Positions 33,729-46,700 of a DNA stretch of 64,000 bases are shown piece after piece. Positions within the stretch are counted from its first letter, which is position 1, and every line of letters begins with the position of its first letter. Position numbers and translations under genes: made by a program. The DNA comes from Anaeramoeba flamelloides (taxonomy: Eukaryota > Metamonada > Anaeramoebidae). The stretch lies in NCBI GenBank assembly GCA_027625915.1, contig JANTQA010000026.1, forward strand, positions 7,130,001 to 7,194,000, read 5' to 3'. The notes beneath the pieces were generated by a model. That model was not told the DNA's origin. It did not search any database and worked only from the letters and a program-made list of their open reading frames with translations.

Positions 33729-36700
33729 TTTCAATTTTTTTTTTTTAACAATTTCTAAGAATTTCTCTCTATTTTATCTTTTTATTGTTTATGGTTTAAC
33801 TTTAAATCACTCTTTTCCTCTTTATATAAATATAAATATATATTGTTGGATATTAATATAGAAATTTTGAAGAAAAACAAGTTTTTTTAAAAATAATAAG
33901 TTAAAATAATATTGAATTTTTTCCCAATTAAATTTTTTTTTTTTTTAGAAATGTCAATTTTTATGTTTGACGAAGGCTTCTTTTTCTCGTACTATAAATA
34001 AACATGTACAAAAAAAATCTCTTCCAGAAATTATATGATTTTATAAAAGCTATAATTATCAATATTGTTCCTTTTTATTATTTAAAACAGTCAAATCTTT
34101 TAAAAATTTTGTTTAGTTTCAAAAGTTTTTTCAACTGAAAAGTTATAATATTAGTTATAATTATAATTATTAAATTAGAATACAAATAATTTATTAAAGA
34201 AACTTTTCAAAGATCAGTATCAGGGACTTTGATTTTGAAAAAACTTTTTTTAAAACAAATTTGATTTGGCTTTATTTGATGAAATCTTTTTTTAATTGAA
34301 ATAATTCGATTTTTTTTTGTAAATTGTTTTTTAATTGCAGAAATCACAGAAAGCTAAAAGATTTTTGAAAATTAATTTTGAAAGTAATATTAAGACATCA
34401 ATAAAGATAATTTTCAAGAAAGAAAATAGAATAGATATGAGATCATTTTTTTCTCTGCTTATATTAGTGTAAATAAAGAACAAATTATTAAAAGGGTTAA
34501 AAATTCTGATTAAAATTTGTAAAATAGTGTAATTGAAGTCTGTTATTATAACTTTAAGAAAATTGAAATTCGAGAAAATAAAATTGATTTAAAAAATCAA
34601 GATTAATAATTATTTTCAAGATTTTTCTAAAAAAAAATTCTAAAGAAAAAAGTAGTTTTATTTATAAAACAAATTCTAAATATATATATATATATATATT
34701 ATTTTGATTGATTTTCTTTTAAATTTTTAGTGTTAATGATGGAGGGGTCTTAGATTAAAGTAGATTGTAATTGGGACTAAATCACATTAATGTGTCATGT
34801 TTCGAATATCTCCATACAAAAATCTATTAGTTAAGTGGTACTGTTTGTTGATACTCATAAATCAATTATGATCTTTGTATTAGGAGAAAACCCCAAAGGA
34901 TTTTTGATACAGTCGTTTCAAGCCTACTCTGAAATTTGACAGAAAAAGAAATTGGCATTATGTCTCAGTTAAATAAAAGAAAAAAATCTTTGGTTTTACG
35001 CTATCATATACATTTTATGGTTTAACATCAGTTTTTAAAAAAAAATTCTTATTTGAAAGACTAGAGAAAAAAATCTTGTTTTTGAAGAAACAAATTCAAA
35101 AATTCAAAACAATACTTTTAAAGATCAAAGATATAATTTGATGATTTCTTTGAAATGTACTTAGCTTTTGATGTTAAGATCTTTAGACATTAAAGATCCA
35201 CTGAAAACTTGAAATTTTTTTAGATATAATTTATCATTCAGAAAGGTTTATAGTCAAAAATTCAAATTTTAATATTTTCTCAATTAGATGTTTTTGTTAT
35301 ATTATAAGCTTTTAGGGTTTGTAATAAGCTATTTCATAATCATAAAATCCTGTAATAAAAAGAAAAGTATGATATTGAAAATGAATTTTCTGTTTATCAT
35401 AGATTTCGCGCTACTGTTGGAAAGGGTGTAAAATCTACATTTCATTCCAAATTTTGAGGTTTAATTAATAATATTCAGAAAATCAAATTTGGAGAATATC
35501 TTTCTTAAATTTGAAGTGAAATTTAGATTAGTCTTTAAAAAATACATTTTTTAAAAAAAATTAATAATTAATTAATAGATTATTTTCTCCAACTGTTTGA
35601 TAAATATTCGAAACATATTCATTTGAACAAATATCTTAATTCGATAAAAAGATATCAAAAATATTCATTTTTTGGGTTTTTATGTTGTTATATATTCAGT
35701 TAATCTTTGAGATGGAAAAATTGAAAAAACAATTACTTCGAGAAAGTTCTAAATAATAATTATTAAATACATAAATACTATTATTTTGAGTTTGGATTTT
35801 TGGATTTAGATTATGAAAAATAAAAAAAATTACAAAATGAAAATAAATTTTCTATAGTAATCACTCTTGAATAATGTAATAATTTATTGTGTGTAATATT
35901 TCGAATGGATTTTATAGTTTCGTGTGAAACATATATCACTCATATCATTCACGACCCAATTACAGTAAACTTTCATTATAATCGATAATAGAGTGATGAT
36001 AATGATTTATTATTAGTATTTTTGATTCAAAAAAAAAAAAATAAAGAAATCATAATTTGTTTTGATTCCCATTCTTTTTTCAAAAGATGAAAAATATTGA
36101 ATTTACTTTTTATATTTTTGATTTTATCAAAATTCAATTTTTGTAAGTTATTGAAATTCCACTTATTTTTTTTTTTTTTTTTTTTGGTGTTAGTATAAGG
36201 CAAAGGGGAAAAAATCATGAAAAGAAGTTATAAACTTATACAGGATTGGGTCGTAAACAAAAGGAACTTGATCCGAAACAAAATGGAGGGGGTGAAGTGA
36301 TTGAATAGATCCGAAGTTAATTTAAGTTGCCTTTTCAATAATATTTCGGGTTGGTAGTTGAATTGGATGCTTACTAGACGGTTTTTTGTGAAAAAAAGAT
36401 TTAGGAAACTTATTATAAAAAAATAAAATAAATGAACAAATAAAAAGTATTTTTTTAATCATTTCCATTTTTGAAACTTCATAGGGGATATTAGTGAAAA
36501 AAAAATTCAATAAAATTAGTTATAAGTTTTTGATCAAAACAATCAATAAAAATGTTTTTTGGAATATTCATATTAATTCGGTTAGCATTAAACTTTTTAA
36601 ATGCACAAAAGTGATTTATATGGTAAATTGATTAATAATATCAATGTAAATTGTTTGTAGGACATTATATTATTGTAATATAGAATATAAAAGTATATTA

Positions 36701-37553
36701 AAAGGTGATTATATATAATTTTTTTTTTTCATATGTCAAAATTGTTAGTTATTTTTTTATATTTGATTCTAAAATTGTTTTATATATGATGTTTCATGAT
36801 TTAATAATTCAGCAAAGGATCAAAAATATATAATCATGTTTATTATTTAAAAAATCTTTTCGAACCTTATCATATTATTATTATTATTATTGAATTTAGA
36901 TCGAATAGGTTTTATTCAAAAAAAAAAAGGGTTTGTGTTTGTTTTTAATATTTTTTGAGGTAAAATTTTTATGAGAATATTTTCAATTTTTATTAAATAC
37001 ATGATGAAAAAATATTTATTATGATTCCTTGGAATTTTAGTGCGTTATTTTAGGGGTAGAACCACTTAAAATGAGAATATTATTTAAAATATATAAAATA
37101 AAACAGTTCATACTTTTGAAGAAATACCTTAATTATCACGAAAAAAAAGATTAAATTCTAAAAATTAAAGTTCAAATGATATATTTATCTGAAATAATAG
37201 AAACTGTTTAAAAGCTATCTTGCAAAAAAACATAATAAAATTTCATTAAAATTGAAATGGTGTTGAAAATTTTGAAATATTTGGATTCATAATGAAATTT
37301 TATCTCAGAATTTGTTAGATTTTAACTTCAATTATGATTTGAACTTTATTATATGGTGGATATTAAATTATAAATTATAATGAAACAATAAAAAATCGAA
37401 TGAGTTTTATTTTGACAGTGTAATTTATACTCTAAAAATTGGTATTATTAATAAATGTATTAATTAGAATAAAAGTGGAATTTTTTTTTAACTTTGGTTT
37501 CCTTAATGTGAAATTAAACTATTTTCAGAAAATATTTATTAATTTTTATATTA
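33729..37553. other. Long gene-poor stretch
   Basis: AT-rich DNA with a TA run at 34680-34699 and a hairpin of about 100 bp (35431-35455 against 35508-35532, arms AATCTACATTTCATTCCAAA and the inverse of AAATTTGAAGTGAAATTTAG). Small frames include 36217-36300 plus (27 aa, MKRSYKLIQDWVVNKRNLIR) and a hydrophobic minus frame below 36490 ending RNIIEKAT. Neither can be assigned. Confidence 0.35.
36217..36300 (+). CDS. Small open frame, 27 aa, unrecognised
   Basis: An ATG opens MKRSYKLIQDWVVNKRNLIR and closes seven codons later. The composition, with Trp, Arg and Gln and balanced hydrophobics, is protein-like and G+C is locally higher. It could be an exon fragment, a remnant or chance. Confidence 0.15.
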   Translation: MKRSYKLIQDWVVNKRNLIRNKMEGVK

Positions 37554-37750
37554 CAGATTGTTCTGTTATATTTACACAAACTTTCGAGGAAATTTAAGAC
37601 ACTTAAAAAAAATCTCAAATTAAGGTACAAAATTTAAATTATAGCCTAATACTTTGTGAAAAAGTAAATTACAAATTTTGTGGTTTAATTTGAGATTTAT
37701 ATGCCGTAAATTTCGTTGAAAGTTTGTGTCTAAAAAGTGGAACTGAATGT
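37554..37750. mobile_element. Mariner-like MITE family M1, copy 2
   Basis: The left end CAGATTGTTCTGTTATATTT, with TA before it, and the right end, in reverse complement, ACATTCAGTTCCACTTTTTA are diverged versions of the M1 ends. Interior blocks ACAAACTTTCGAGGAAATTT and CGTTGAAAGTTTGTG are conserved. Confidence 0.75.
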
Positions 37751-38154
37751 GGTTTGAGAAGTGGTTTTATGTGCTTTTATCCTTGTTTAATATCAAATTA
37801 AATTTTCAATTAATAAATTAGAATACTTTTTTCTAATGATTCAAATTTTTGTTTTACTTTTTTTTTTTTCCATTGTAATGAAATTTTCTTATTATATATT
37901 CTGATTTTCGTTTTTAACTGTTTTTTTATATTTAGGTAGGGTTTTCTTTTACTTTTTCATTTTTTTTTTTTTTAATTACTACTTTTTTTTTTTAATAAAG
38001 TAAAGTTAGAAAATAATAAAATAACTTGAAAAAAAACAAATGATCACTAAGAAGATTGAGAGCATGTAATGTCTTTGAAAATGGATTTAATTATTCATAA
38101 AAAATCTTGTTGTTCAACTTTTTTTCAGTGAAAGTTCAGTAATAAAAAATCCGT

Positions 38155-38370
38155 AATGTTCATTTCAAAAATTGTAACTTTCTTTTTTTTAGTTTTTGGT
38201 TTTATTTTTTTTAATTTTTAAAATATTATTTATATATATATATTTGTAATGATTAAAAAGTGAATTTACGAATCAGATTTAATTATTAATTGTTCTTTAA
38301 CACTAAACGATATTTTTTTTTTTTTTTCAATTAATTATTTCAGGTGAGTCACAATTTTTGAAATGGTGTT
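38155..38370 (+). mobile_element. Inverted-repeat element family D5, copy 2
   Basis: It aligns with the reverse complement of 12385-12590, for example GAATTTACGAATC..., TTAATTGTTCTTTAACACTAAA and TTATTTCAGGTGAGTCACAA. The ends carry inverted ATTTCAAAAATTGT motifs. Confidence 0.65.
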
Positions 38371-38711
38371 TAGTTTTAAGCAACTAATATACGTTTTAAG
38401 ACAAATTTACTAAAGATATTTTTCATCTTGAATTTGTGAACATTGGTGACAAAACCTGTAAATTTACTAAAAAAATACAAATTTTTCAATAATATAAGAT
38501 TTATTTATAATTGATCAGATCAAATTTTATTACAATTTTACAAAGAGAATTTTTAGAGGTATTTGAGCATTGGATCACCCATATGGTTTAAATTCAATTA
38601 TAAAATACTTTAATTTTTGACTTGTCTGTTGCGAGCTCTTATCCTGTAAGAATATAAAAACCAAAGTAATATAATTTTTATTTTTATTTTTTTTTTTGAC
38701 ATTAAACAAAT

Positions 38712-38801
38712 ATGGAAGTCAAAATTTTCAAACAAAAACCTTTTTTTAATAAAAGCCATTACGGTGGTTCAAAAATTATATACGTTCCAATTAATCAGTA
38801 A
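38712..38801 (+). CDS. Small open frame, 29 aa, unrecognised
   Basis: It starts at an ATG, MEVKIFKQKPFFNKSHYGGS, and ends in VPINQ. The residue mix is better than in the nearby junk frames. No family is recognised, and it overlaps the probable 3' untranslated region of the minus-strand gene at 38865. Confidence 0.18.
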   Translation: MEVKIFKQKPFFNKSHYGGSKIIYVPINQ

Positions 38802-38864
38802 ATGAAAATTAATACAGGAAAAAGAATTTGTCCGGTTGTTCTTTTTCTGATATAGTTTTTTTTT

Positions 38865-40418
38865 TTACTTTTTCTGGTATTTTTTCTTCTCTTCCTCAGG
38901 CAAACTTTGGATGATATTTTTTGCCTTTTGAAAGGCTTCCCAATAATTGAACCACCCTAGTTCAAGGATTTTGTCAAGATCTTCATTTCTGATGTATTTC
39001 ATTTTTTTTGAAATTAGAATTTGAAAAGGTTTTTTCATTTTTTTAATGTGCCAATCTTTTTCCTTGTTCCCCAGCCCACCAATCTCGTTTTGATTGTTAT
39101 AAAACTTGGTAATAATTTGTGTGTTAATCCATTCTTCGATACGATGGATTACAAGTATCATATCAACTTCTTTCTTAATTGATTTTATACAAAATCTTAA
39201 AGTCTCTTCGGTAAAAAAGAGAAAGAATTCTTTCTCGATCCAAAGATCATAATAATCGGTGACAACTGTTCTGGCTTTCTTTTTTATGTCTTTATACAAT
39301 TGTGTTATTCTCGGATGATTATTGCCCTTTAGTACAGTTTTGTTGTCTATCAAAAAATCAAGGAAAAGAAAAACGTTTTCTTTTGTTATTGAATCAAGCA
39401 TGTTTTTTAAACAATATTCCAATTTGGGTTTGTTCTCTTTAAGAAAATGTTTCACAAGGAGTGTTAGGTCTTCGCTATTAAAGTTTTTTTGATTCTTTTG
39501 AAGTCTTATCCAGTTTTCTTCGATCAGATTTTGGTTTGGTTTCTGATCCTTTAAACGTGGAAGAATACAATTTGTCAAGTCTACAATGTATTTTAATAAG
39601 TCTTCGTAACTATTTTCTTGTGTTTTTTGAAATTGTACCAATTTTTGTTTCGTTTGCCGGAAGTAAGGCGTTAACTCTTTTCCATCTTTTAGTTTTGATC
39701 CTTTTTTTGTTTGGTTGAAAGAAATGGACACGATTACGAATATGAATTTGGGTATGAATTTAAATATGAGTTGGGAAGGGAAAAAAGGTATTTAATGAAA
39801 GATACAATTCGTTTAAAAAGAAAAAAGAATTATTACGATTTTTTCTCAACAAAATAAAATATTGTAAAAAATAGTACAGTTTACGTGCTTCGTATGTGTC
39901 TATGTTCTTTATTTGATCACACACATGAATAGAAAGGTCGATGCATTCAATAAAAAATAATTGGATTTGAAAATTATTGGACATCAAAATCACAACTGTA
40001 AAATTAAAAAAAATGAAACAACTGTTTTTGGTAATTTTGTGAAAGAATAGAAAATAAAAAATTTATTCCTTTTTCATGACTACTTCTTCTTTTTTTTTCT
40101 TATATACTTGAATTAATTGTTTTGAAATAAATTTTCCTTTCGTACTTGAGTTATTATTTTTTTTGTTACAATTCGGTCCTTTGAGGGGAAAAATTATTAA
40201 TTGTGTGAAACTAGGACTTTTCTAAACTTTTCTTAAATAAAGGTACAATAACAACTCAAATTTAAGAATATTCTTACTTCTAATTTAATCTTTTTGTTGC
40301 TACAGTGGTATAAAATACCCCATTCCAGAACATAAAAACTATCTTTCAAAATAACAATTAATCCATGTTTTTTTGTTTCTTGTATCAATGTAACAAATAA
40401 TTGAATAATTCGTCCCAT
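38865..40418 (-). CDS. Unrecognised multi-exon helical protein
   Basis: The last two exons join in phase: 39837-39995 (acceptor TTTTACAG, donor GTAATA) and 38865-39700 (acceptor AAAAAAAG). Together they give about 330 residues of largely helical sequence, including YEARKLYYFLQYFILLRKN, LTPYFRQTKQKLVQF, YDLWIEKEFFLFFTEETLRF and a basic tail. A first exon is likely at 40278-40418, starting MGRIIQLFVTLIQETKKHGL and ending at a perfect GTAAGA donor. Its phase does not match the next exon, however, so a small exon is missing or an earlier donor (near 40303-40318) is used. Frame 38865-39731 has no ATG at its upper end, which confirms that it is an exon. The family is not recognised. A weak likeness to TFIIS N-terminal-type helical bundles is not enough to name it. 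Repeat D4 starts within a few bases of the start codon. Confidence 0.65.
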
Positions 40419-40760
40419 AATAATCAATTTTGAAAGTGAACTTAATGGATCTTTGTAGTAAATTTATAATTAGGAATAGCATTTGTTTAAGAATTTTTCG
40501 TAATTTTTTTTCAAATTTTTATAATTTTTTTTAAATTTTGATTATAAAATTTTCAAAAATTTTACTCCTTTTTTTTAAAAAAAATTTCCAATTTGATCCT
40601 TCTTTTTTTGAATTTCTTTTTAAAATTATAGTTGTTAGAAGAATGTTATATTTAATAATTTTTTATTTTCAGTTTCTTTGTTGATTTAAGTCTTCCAATA
40701 CATGAAATCTGAAAAAATATTATCTTTAAGTGATGCAAAGACTTGTTATCTTGGTTTTTA
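40418..40760 (+). repeat. Dispersed repeat family D4, copy 2
   Basis: ATCAATTTTGAAAGTGAACTT at about 40421-40442 and TTTCTTTGTTGATTTAAGTC near 40674 match D4 copies at 3243 and 56690. It abuts the start codon of the minus-strand gene. Confidence 0.4.
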
Positions 40761-41600
40761 TTTGTTCGATCTTCCAATTCATATTAATTATATTAATGGT
40801 TCAAAAAAAATAATTTAAAACAATTTATTTTTTTTTTTCAAAATTCCAATCAAAGAGTCTAAGGCTAATATGTTGGTAGTTATGTTATAATGAATTTTAA
40901 ACGTTAGGTTGTAATAGAAATATTTATTCCCCTTTTACTTAATAAACAATTATAAAAAATGCATTTTTTTAATAGCTCCTAAAAAAACCAAAGAATTTTT
41001 TAAAATTTCCAATGACAACCCTAATATCACAATTTTTTTTTAACTTGCCTTCCAATCTAATGTTATTACACTCATAAATTGGAATTTCAGAAATAAAAAA
41101 AAATAAATTGCCTTAAATTACCTTTTTGAACATCTATTAAAATTAATACTAAATCTAAGATTATACAGCTAAAACCCAAAATAACAAATTGCAACAACTT
41201 ATAGAATATAATCTCTTTTTTTTTTTTTTTCACATTCCTGGATGTGTAAAGTTTAATACATTGTTCAAGTTAGAAGAAAAAGAATGGGCACGTATATTGT
41301 AATTTAAAAGGTTTGTTTAACTATTCTCTGGTGGTTATTTTAACTAATGATAAGTTTTTCATGCATATTGTAATATTTCTTGGGTTGACTATTTCAAATT
41401 TGAACAGATTTTTAAATAATATACCTTCTTTTTAAAATTTTTTTGGTTTATCTATATTTGATTTATTTTAAACCATTTGAAATAATTATTTATTATTTCT
41501 AAAATTTTCAATTTTTTTTTTTTTTTGAGGATTTTTTTGTACTCTCTTTCTTTTATTTTGGTTATCTGCGAAATAATTTTTCATTTATATTGCTATTGTG
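40761..41600. other. Intergenic stretch
   Basis: AT-rich, no supported gene or named element. It ends with TTTTGTACTCTCTTT at 41536-41550, which recurs at 42441-42455 on the other side of element M5. Confidence 0.35.
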
Positions 41601-42423
41601 GGAAAAAAGTGGGATGATAATTTTGTCAAAAATTAAAAATTTAATTGTCAACATTAGTAAAAATGATCACTGCAACCAGAATTTCTTGAAGATAATAAGA
41701 ATCCAAATGTGAATTAAATCTGTTTAAGAAGAATATCATCTAACTTAGATTTTCTTCTTTCCAATTACATCAAGATCTTTTAAATAGAAAGTTTTAAAAA
41801 TCATATTGTCATTTTAGATTGTAAAAAGTGGAAAAGTTGAGTAAAAAGTTCCTTTTTTTGGACAATTCGTACCAGGTAAATTACAACTTTTAGAGATAAT
41901 CATTAATCTTTTAATCTGAATTGTTTAGTGACTACTTTTGAAAAAAACAAATTCTTGTTAAGATATAGCAATTGTGAAAATCACCAATTTCTGATTTTTC
42001 CCATTTTTCATTGTAAATCTTAATTGAACCTAAAATTTTTATTTTTTAAAAAATAGTAATGTATATCAAGATAAAACATTAATGGTGTAAAGGAACTGAT
42101 TTAAAATTCAAATAAATATCCCAAAATATACTTATTTTTAAAATAACATTTAAAATGGCAAACATAAAAAATAGTGATAATTCTTCATTTCTGTGAAGAT
42201 TCATTTCTTTAATAAAAATTTGATTTTTAAAACTTTCTATTTAAAAGATCTTGATGTAATTGGAAAGAAGAAAATCTAAGTTAGATGATCTACTTCTTAA
42301 ACGGCTTTATTTCGCATTTGGATTCTTATTATCTTCAAAAAATCTGATAACTTTGATCAGTTTTACTAATTTTTGTAAGTAAATTTTTCATTTTTGACAA
42401 AATAATCATCCAACTTTTTTTCC
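41601..42423. mobile_element. Element M5 with 203 bp terminal inverted repeats
   Basis: The left arm (41601-41803) and the right arm (42221-42423) are inverted copies of about 85-90% identity by eye. They start GGAAAAAAGTGGGATGATAA and share a run such as GAAGATAATAAGAATCCAAA and CATCTAACTTAGATTTTC. The 417 bp interior has no coding frame. Long arms with a small non-coding core are typical of Mutator-like or foldback non-autonomous elements. The family is not determined. Confidence 0.8.
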
Positions 42424-43790
42424 TCAACAGTTAATCCTAATTTTGTACTCTCTTTAGATTTTTTAATTAACTTTTATTGTTCTTCCGGTATTTGCAATAT
42501 CAATGGTAGCAAAATTCATATCATTACCTTTTTATAATTTTTTAATCTGAATCCATTTTGAATTTTTTAATTTGTACAATAGGTTTTTTCACAGAAAAAG
42601 GGCAATAAACATATTGGTTCACAAATTATAATCTAAATTTAAAAAAAATCATTCAAAAAGAAAATGAAAATGGATTAGTTATTTACATTCTTGTTCAAGT
42701 ACTAATATTTGAAATATATATCATTTAAAAAAAAGGCAAATCGTTTATTATAAATTCTTTAAGAATTATATCACTTTAATAGTATTTATTAACACTCTTT
42801 TCTTGCCTTTTTGGTTTGATAATCGGTTGTTCAATAAGAGTAAATATCTCTCAAAAACTCACAAAAATGTAAATTTCTCTGTTTTCTCAAGATTATATTT
42901 TTTGATTATACTATTTAAGGTTTGGTTCTTTTGTAAATATTTATAAATATATAAAGGGGAAATATTTTCCAGTTTTAAAAAAGAAAACTAAAAAAAAGAA
43001 AAGAAAAATGAAGAAATTAGGTAAAAAAAACTTTTGTAACTCAATACAAAAATTTATAGAATAATTTACTAAAAAAAAAAAAAAAAAAAACATATTCACT
43101 TGGCAATACAACAGTTGATGTATATTGTTACAATGCCAAAATATTTTTAAATATTGTCTGCTTTCCGCCTAGAACTATTGATTATCAAATGTTCTCTAAA
43201 ATTGATTTAGATTTATATACAAATAATTTAAGTTTTCTATTCACCTATTAATATTTTCATTATCTTTTTATTGGAAATTTTAATTTTGTTTATAAAACTT
43301 ATTCAAAACTCAAAATTTCAATTTTTTTTTTTAAATGTATATTTTCTATAATGGGTTGAAACGTTGACATGATCCATTTTATCATCAGTTTTATAAATTA
43401 TTCTTGAAGAATTTGAATTAATATTGTTGAAAAAATGTTACTTTATTATCTATACAAACATCAATTGAGTTAAAATCTTTTTGAGTCAAAGTAAAAACAA
43501 CCAACCGATTCATAAAATAATTAACTAATGTGTATTAATAAAAAACTGACAATTTGTTTAAGTAAAAAAATAAAAATACTTATTAACTTCAAATTACTCA
43601 AAACCTCTTCGTATTATGAAAATAAAATAAAAAACAACAACACAAAAAAAAAAAAAATCTTCATTAAAATTATTTTTTTATTGATTATAAAAAAATTAAA
43701 TATTAAGTTTATACATCATCTAAATTAAATTATAAGCATTACAATAATGTAGTACTATTTAAGATTAAAGATAATCTAATCTAAAGAATA
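42424..43790. other. Intergenic stretch
   Basis: AT-rich with an A18 run at about 43073-43090. The 43528-43728 frame is Lys/Ile/Asn-rich and looks spurious. No gene is supported. Confidence 0.4.
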
Positions 43791-46700
43791 TTAATTTTTG
43801 GAAAAAAAACTTATTCTTCTTTTCCGTATATTCTTGTTTTTGGCATTATTATTCGTATTATTATTATTATTTTTTTTAAGATTGTTTTTTTTTTTAATTT
43901 TGTTTTGTTGGCATTGTTGTTTCTGTTTTATTAAGAATTCTTTTTGCTGTTTTTGGAATCTTCTATTTGCTCTTCTAATTTTTTTAAAAACTGGTTGGTA
44001 GGATTTCAAAGATAAGAAATTGATCATTTTCATAAGATGTGTTTGTTCTAAAATTAATTTTATGATAAAGTTATTTTTTTTTTCCATTCCTATTCGTTTT
44101 TCAAATTCTTTAATATCTTGCTGGATATCGTCAAGTTTTAAATTACTTCGTTCAACAATTTTTTTATATAGTTGTTCAATTTCGTTTTCATTCTCTGTGA
44201 TTGGGATCGATGGGTTGACATATCTCTGGTTTGCTTTTTCGATTCGATCTACCAAGAAATAAAACATTTCTAAATAAAATTTATTTTTTAAAATGATATC
44301 AAATGTGTTAGTAATTTCGTTAATTTTGTTTTGGCTTTGTTTTAATTGTTCTTTATTTTTTTTAATTTTTAATTTTTTAATCTTTGTGGCAATAGGGATT
44401 TTTTCTTTTAATACTAAATTGGAATTTTTTATTTTTTGTTCCTTTAGAAGATTTGTTTGGAAATCCTCTTGTTTAAAATCTGGCAATTGGCTATTGATTT
44501 CGGGTTTTATTTGTGTAAAATCCATTGGCTTTGTGTGTATCATTTGTGAATCAAATTTGAATGCCTTTCCTTTTTCTTGATCATTAACTTTATCATTTTT
44601 TGCCTCGTCCCCATTCTCTTTTTCTTCCTCCTTTTCGTTCCCATTCTTAAGTTCATCACCATTCCCTTTCCCTTTCCCTATCCCTTTCCTATTTCCTTTT
44701 TCTTGACTTGCAATGTTATTTTCTTTTCCATTATCTTTCATTTGGTTTTCCTTTTCCTCTTCCTTCGAATGGTTTGACAGCTCTTCATTCCCATTGCCAT
44801 TCCCATTGCCATTTATCTGATGATTTTGATGGTTATGATTATGATGATTAATAATTGTTGTTTTTTTAATATTCTTCTGATCATTTTTCATTGTATTAAT
44901 TAAGCGTTGTAAATTTTGAATGTCATTTTTATAATCTTTAATCAATTCAGATTTTTCTTGTAGCAATGTGTCTAATTTTATATTTTCAATTTGCCATCTT
45001 TTATCTCTTTTTTTAAATTTTGATAATTGTTGCTCCATTAATTGTATTTCTTTTTTTTTTTTCGATAAAGCTTTTTTCAAATTTTCATTTAAATTTTCAA
45101 ATTTATGTATTTGGATTTCCTTCTCTCTTAAATCAAAATTAGCTTGTTCGTTTAATTCGCGTATATTACGAACATTCACTTCTTGCAATAACACTTTTTT
45201 TCTTAATTTTAAAAACTGATTTGCAAATTGGTTTCTTTGTTGTTCAAGTTTTTCATTTGCCAAATTCAATCTTTCAAATTCAAATTCAATTTTTCTAAAT
45301 TTTTTATCGGTAATTTCTAATAATTTTTTCCCTTTTTCATATTTTAATTTTAATTGTTTATATTTTTCTATTGAAAAACTGCTTTCATCATTTACAATGG
45401 AATTTTCATTTAACTCGGTTAGCTCATTATTATTATTTTCATTGTTATTCTTTTCATTGAATTCTATTAATTGATTTTTTAAATTTGTTATTTTTTTTTT
45501 TAATTTTAAGATCTTGTTTTTTTTTTTTTTCTAATTTCTTTTTGAGACTCTCAGATTCTTCTTTATTTTTTTCTAAATTTAATAAGCTTTGAGTTAATTC
45601 CAATTCTTTAGAACGGCTTTGTTCGATGAATTGTAATTCTTGTTTTTCTAATTGATCCAATCTCTTTGATTTCAGTTTCCAACTTGATTGTTTTTCATTA
45701 AAGCTGTTTTCTAATTTTAAATACCGATCATTCATTTCATTTAGTTTTTTGTTTAAATTTGATATCTTGTCATTTTTTTTATTCGCCATTTTGTCAATTT
45801 TTTTTGAAAATTGTTCTTCCTTTTTTTTAATTTTCTTTTCTTTAATGTCCAATAAGCTTTGGAGTCGCCCAATTTTCAATGACTTGCCCTCAGTTAATTC
45901 CAAGAGTTTTTGATTTTCCATTATCAATCTATTGATTTTCAGCTCAACTTCCAAATCTTGGTCTTTTAATTCATCACCTTCTTCGCCTTTGGTGGAATCG
46001 TTGTTACTTGTATTGTCCTTATTTTCTGAATTATTTAATAATTCCATTTTTTCAAACTCGTTTTTTAATTGAATTAATTCATTATTTTTTTCATTAATTA
46101 GTAATTCAAGCTGGGAATTTTTTTTTAATAATTTATTGTTCTTTTCCTTGTTTTCCATTTGCAAATCTTTAATTTGCTTCTCGAAATTCTCATTAATTTG
46201 TTTGTATTTATTTCTTAAATTTTTAATTGTCTCTTGTTCAATCGATCGTTTACTTTTTATTGATTTGTTTTTGGAATTCAATTTTTCATTTTTGGAATTC
46301 AATTCTCTGATCTGTGATTCCTTTTCAATGGCGCCATTTCTTAACTTTTCAATTAATTTCCTTTTCCCATTGATTGCCTCTTTGCTGTTGTCAATTGCTT
46401 GCTGTAATTTCAGTGAGTTTAACTTTTGAACCTTGAGTTGTTCATTCAATTTCAAAATCTTTTCGGAGAATTTATATTGCTTCGAATTACTTTGGTTTAA
46501 TGCGTCCTGTGTTTCTTGGTAATTGACATGCAATTTCTTTAATTCGTTTTCCTTTTCTTGTAGCCTTCCGGTGTATTCTTGCAATTGCATTTTTAAGGTT
46601 TGCGCTTGGTTTTCTAAATTGACGAGCCTCAGTTCTTCATTCAAAAAGGAACTGTTGTTCTCGACGTTTGTTGCACTTTTCACCCTCATCTGATCGATCA

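Noticed and set aside
43798-45219. Several Phe/Leu-rich plus frames
   Set aside because: Shadows of the minus-strand coiled-coil gene.
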